Assembly (NCBI GenBank): GCA_947460225.1
Contig: CANHHI010000101.1
Location: 1 to 5,905, forward strand
Origin: Flavobacteriales bacterium
Lineage (GTDB): Bacteria > Bacteroidota > Bacteroidia > Flavobacteriales_D > CANHHI01
DNA length: 5,905 bases
Direction of reading: 5' to 3'
The notes under the pieces were generated by a model, which was not told the origin of the DNA, searched no databases, and saw nothing but the letters and a program-made list of their open reading frames with translations. Shown one piece after another: positions 5,267-5,905 of this stretch; position 1 is the stretch's first letter; every line of letters starts with the position of its first letter. Position numbers and translations under genes: made by a program.

Positions 5267-5905
5267 TTACACCACACCTTCTGCCAACATAGCATCAGCT
5301 ACTTTGACAAAACCTGCAATATTTGCACCTTGTACATAATTGACAAAGCCATCGGCTTGTTTGCCATACTGCACACAAGCACCGTGAATGTTTTGCATAA
5401 TTTGGTGCAACTTGGCATCAACCTCTGGGGCTGACCAAGAAAGACGCATAGAATTTTGCGACATTTCTAAACCAGAAGTAGCAACCCCACCTGCATTAGA
5501 GGCTTTGCCTGGCGAGAATAAAATTTTTGCCGCCAAAAATTTTTCCAACGCCTCTGGCGTTGTGGGCATATTTGCCCCTTCCGCCACGCAAACGCAACCA
5601 TTTTTCAACAGTTCATCTGCATCATGGGCATCTAGCTCGTTTTGGGTAGCACAAGGCATCGCCACATCTACTTTGATGCTCCAAGGGCGTTTGCCTTTGA
5701 AAAACTCCACTTTGAATTTTTTGGCATATTCCTCAATAGCATCTTTGCCACTGGCACGCATCTCCAGCATAAAATCTATTTTTTCGCCACTCACGCCATC
5801 TTTGTCGTAAATAAACCCATCGGGACCAGAAAGCGTAAGCACTTTGCCACCAAGTTCGGCAATTTTAGTTACTGCACCCCATGCCACATTGCCAAATCCA
5901 GATAC
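5267..5905 (-). CDS. gdhA: NADP-type glutamate dehydrogenase, C-terminal half (5' end outside window)
   Basis: A cytoplasmic enzyme that interconverts 2-oxoglutarate plus ammonium and L-glutamate, usually in the assimilatory direction with NADPH. The visible 212 residues, of about 447 in the E. coli-type enzyme, remain in frame to the window edge, so the start is not here. An in-frame GTG at 5885-5887 is internal (Val of GFGNVA). The fragment opens with the Rossmann motif GFGNVA (visible residues 3-8), followed by KVLTLSGPDG at the cofactor-discriminating turn, as in NADP-preferring enzymes. Then come PWS, PCATQNE (84-90), AEGANMPTT (108-116), GKASNAGGVATSGLEM (133-148) and NYVQGANIAGFVKVADAM (189-206), all hallmarks of the hexameric GdhA family. 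The C-terminus AEGVV matches the family's end, so this end is complete. The gene converges on the lipoprotein cluster and has its own terminator. Identification is firm; NADP preference is inferred from motif similarity. Confidence 0.97.
   Translation of the reverse strand, partial: VSGFGNVAWGAVTKIAELGGKVLTLSGPDGFIYDKDGVSGEKIDFMLEMRASGKDAIEEYAKKFKVEFFKGKRPWSIKVDVAMPCATQNELDAHDADELLKNGCVCVAEGANMPTTPEALEKFLAAKILFSPGKASNAGGVATSGLEMSQNSMRLSWSAPEVDAKLHQIMQNIHGACVQYGKQADGFVNYVQGANIAGFVKVADAMLAEGVV

Noticed and set aside
5388..5810. 140-codon plus-strand frame opposite gdhA
   Set aside because: It lies wholly antisense to the strongly conserved glutamate dehydrogenase coding region, whose codon structure explains the open frame.

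Overview
The window looks like Bacteroidota chromosomal DNA, probably Cytophagales-like, although the genus cannot be fixed from sequence alone. The evidence is AT-rich composition, start codons preceded by A/C-rich tracts instead of a Shine-Dalgarno, lipoprotein signals ending in Cys-Lys-Lys or Cys-Glu-Lys, matches to the Bacteroidota promoter pattern TTTG / TAnnTTTG, and a Bacteroides-like NADP-type glutamate dehydrogenase.

Layout. Bases 1-220 are a leader with a good promoter at 172-200. Three plus-strand genes follow, all predicted lipoproteins: a 520-residue protein with C-terminal leucine-rich repeats (221-1783), a protein of about 659 residues with a GLUG-repeat beta-helix (1806-3785), and a 233-residue protein with an Ig-like domain of the DUF5018 style (3865-4566). 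The first two are almost touching and must share a transcript. The third follows a long GC-rich hairpin (3791-3836), which could be a partial terminator or a stabilising mRNA structure. Their shared character (lipid anchor plus repeat or beta-sandwich adhesion-like modules) suggests a cell-envelope or surface-exposed binding set. No ligand can be named.

The 700-bp gap 4567-5266 is the most unusual part. It contains, in order: an array of mini-hairpins with 3-nt loops separated by TTTTAATC-like spacers (4585-4744); an apparent plus-strand small RNA gene with a well-matched promoter (4784-4814), strong secondary structure and a textbook intrinsic terminator (4943-4969); and, convergent to it, an apparent minus-strand structured RNA. 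That RNA starts at a TAACTTTG promoter element (5179-5186), folds on a 17-bp closing stem (5037-5053 / 5157-5173) and ends at a U8 tract (5006-5013). Two G-U pairs in the closing stem would become C-A mismatches on the other strand, which fixes its direction. I could not match either RNA to a known family by eye. 6S-type RNA is the most reasonable known alternative for the minus-strand one.

The right end is the C-terminal half of gdhA on the minus strand (5267-5905, running off the window), followed by its own intrinsic terminator (5221-5247).
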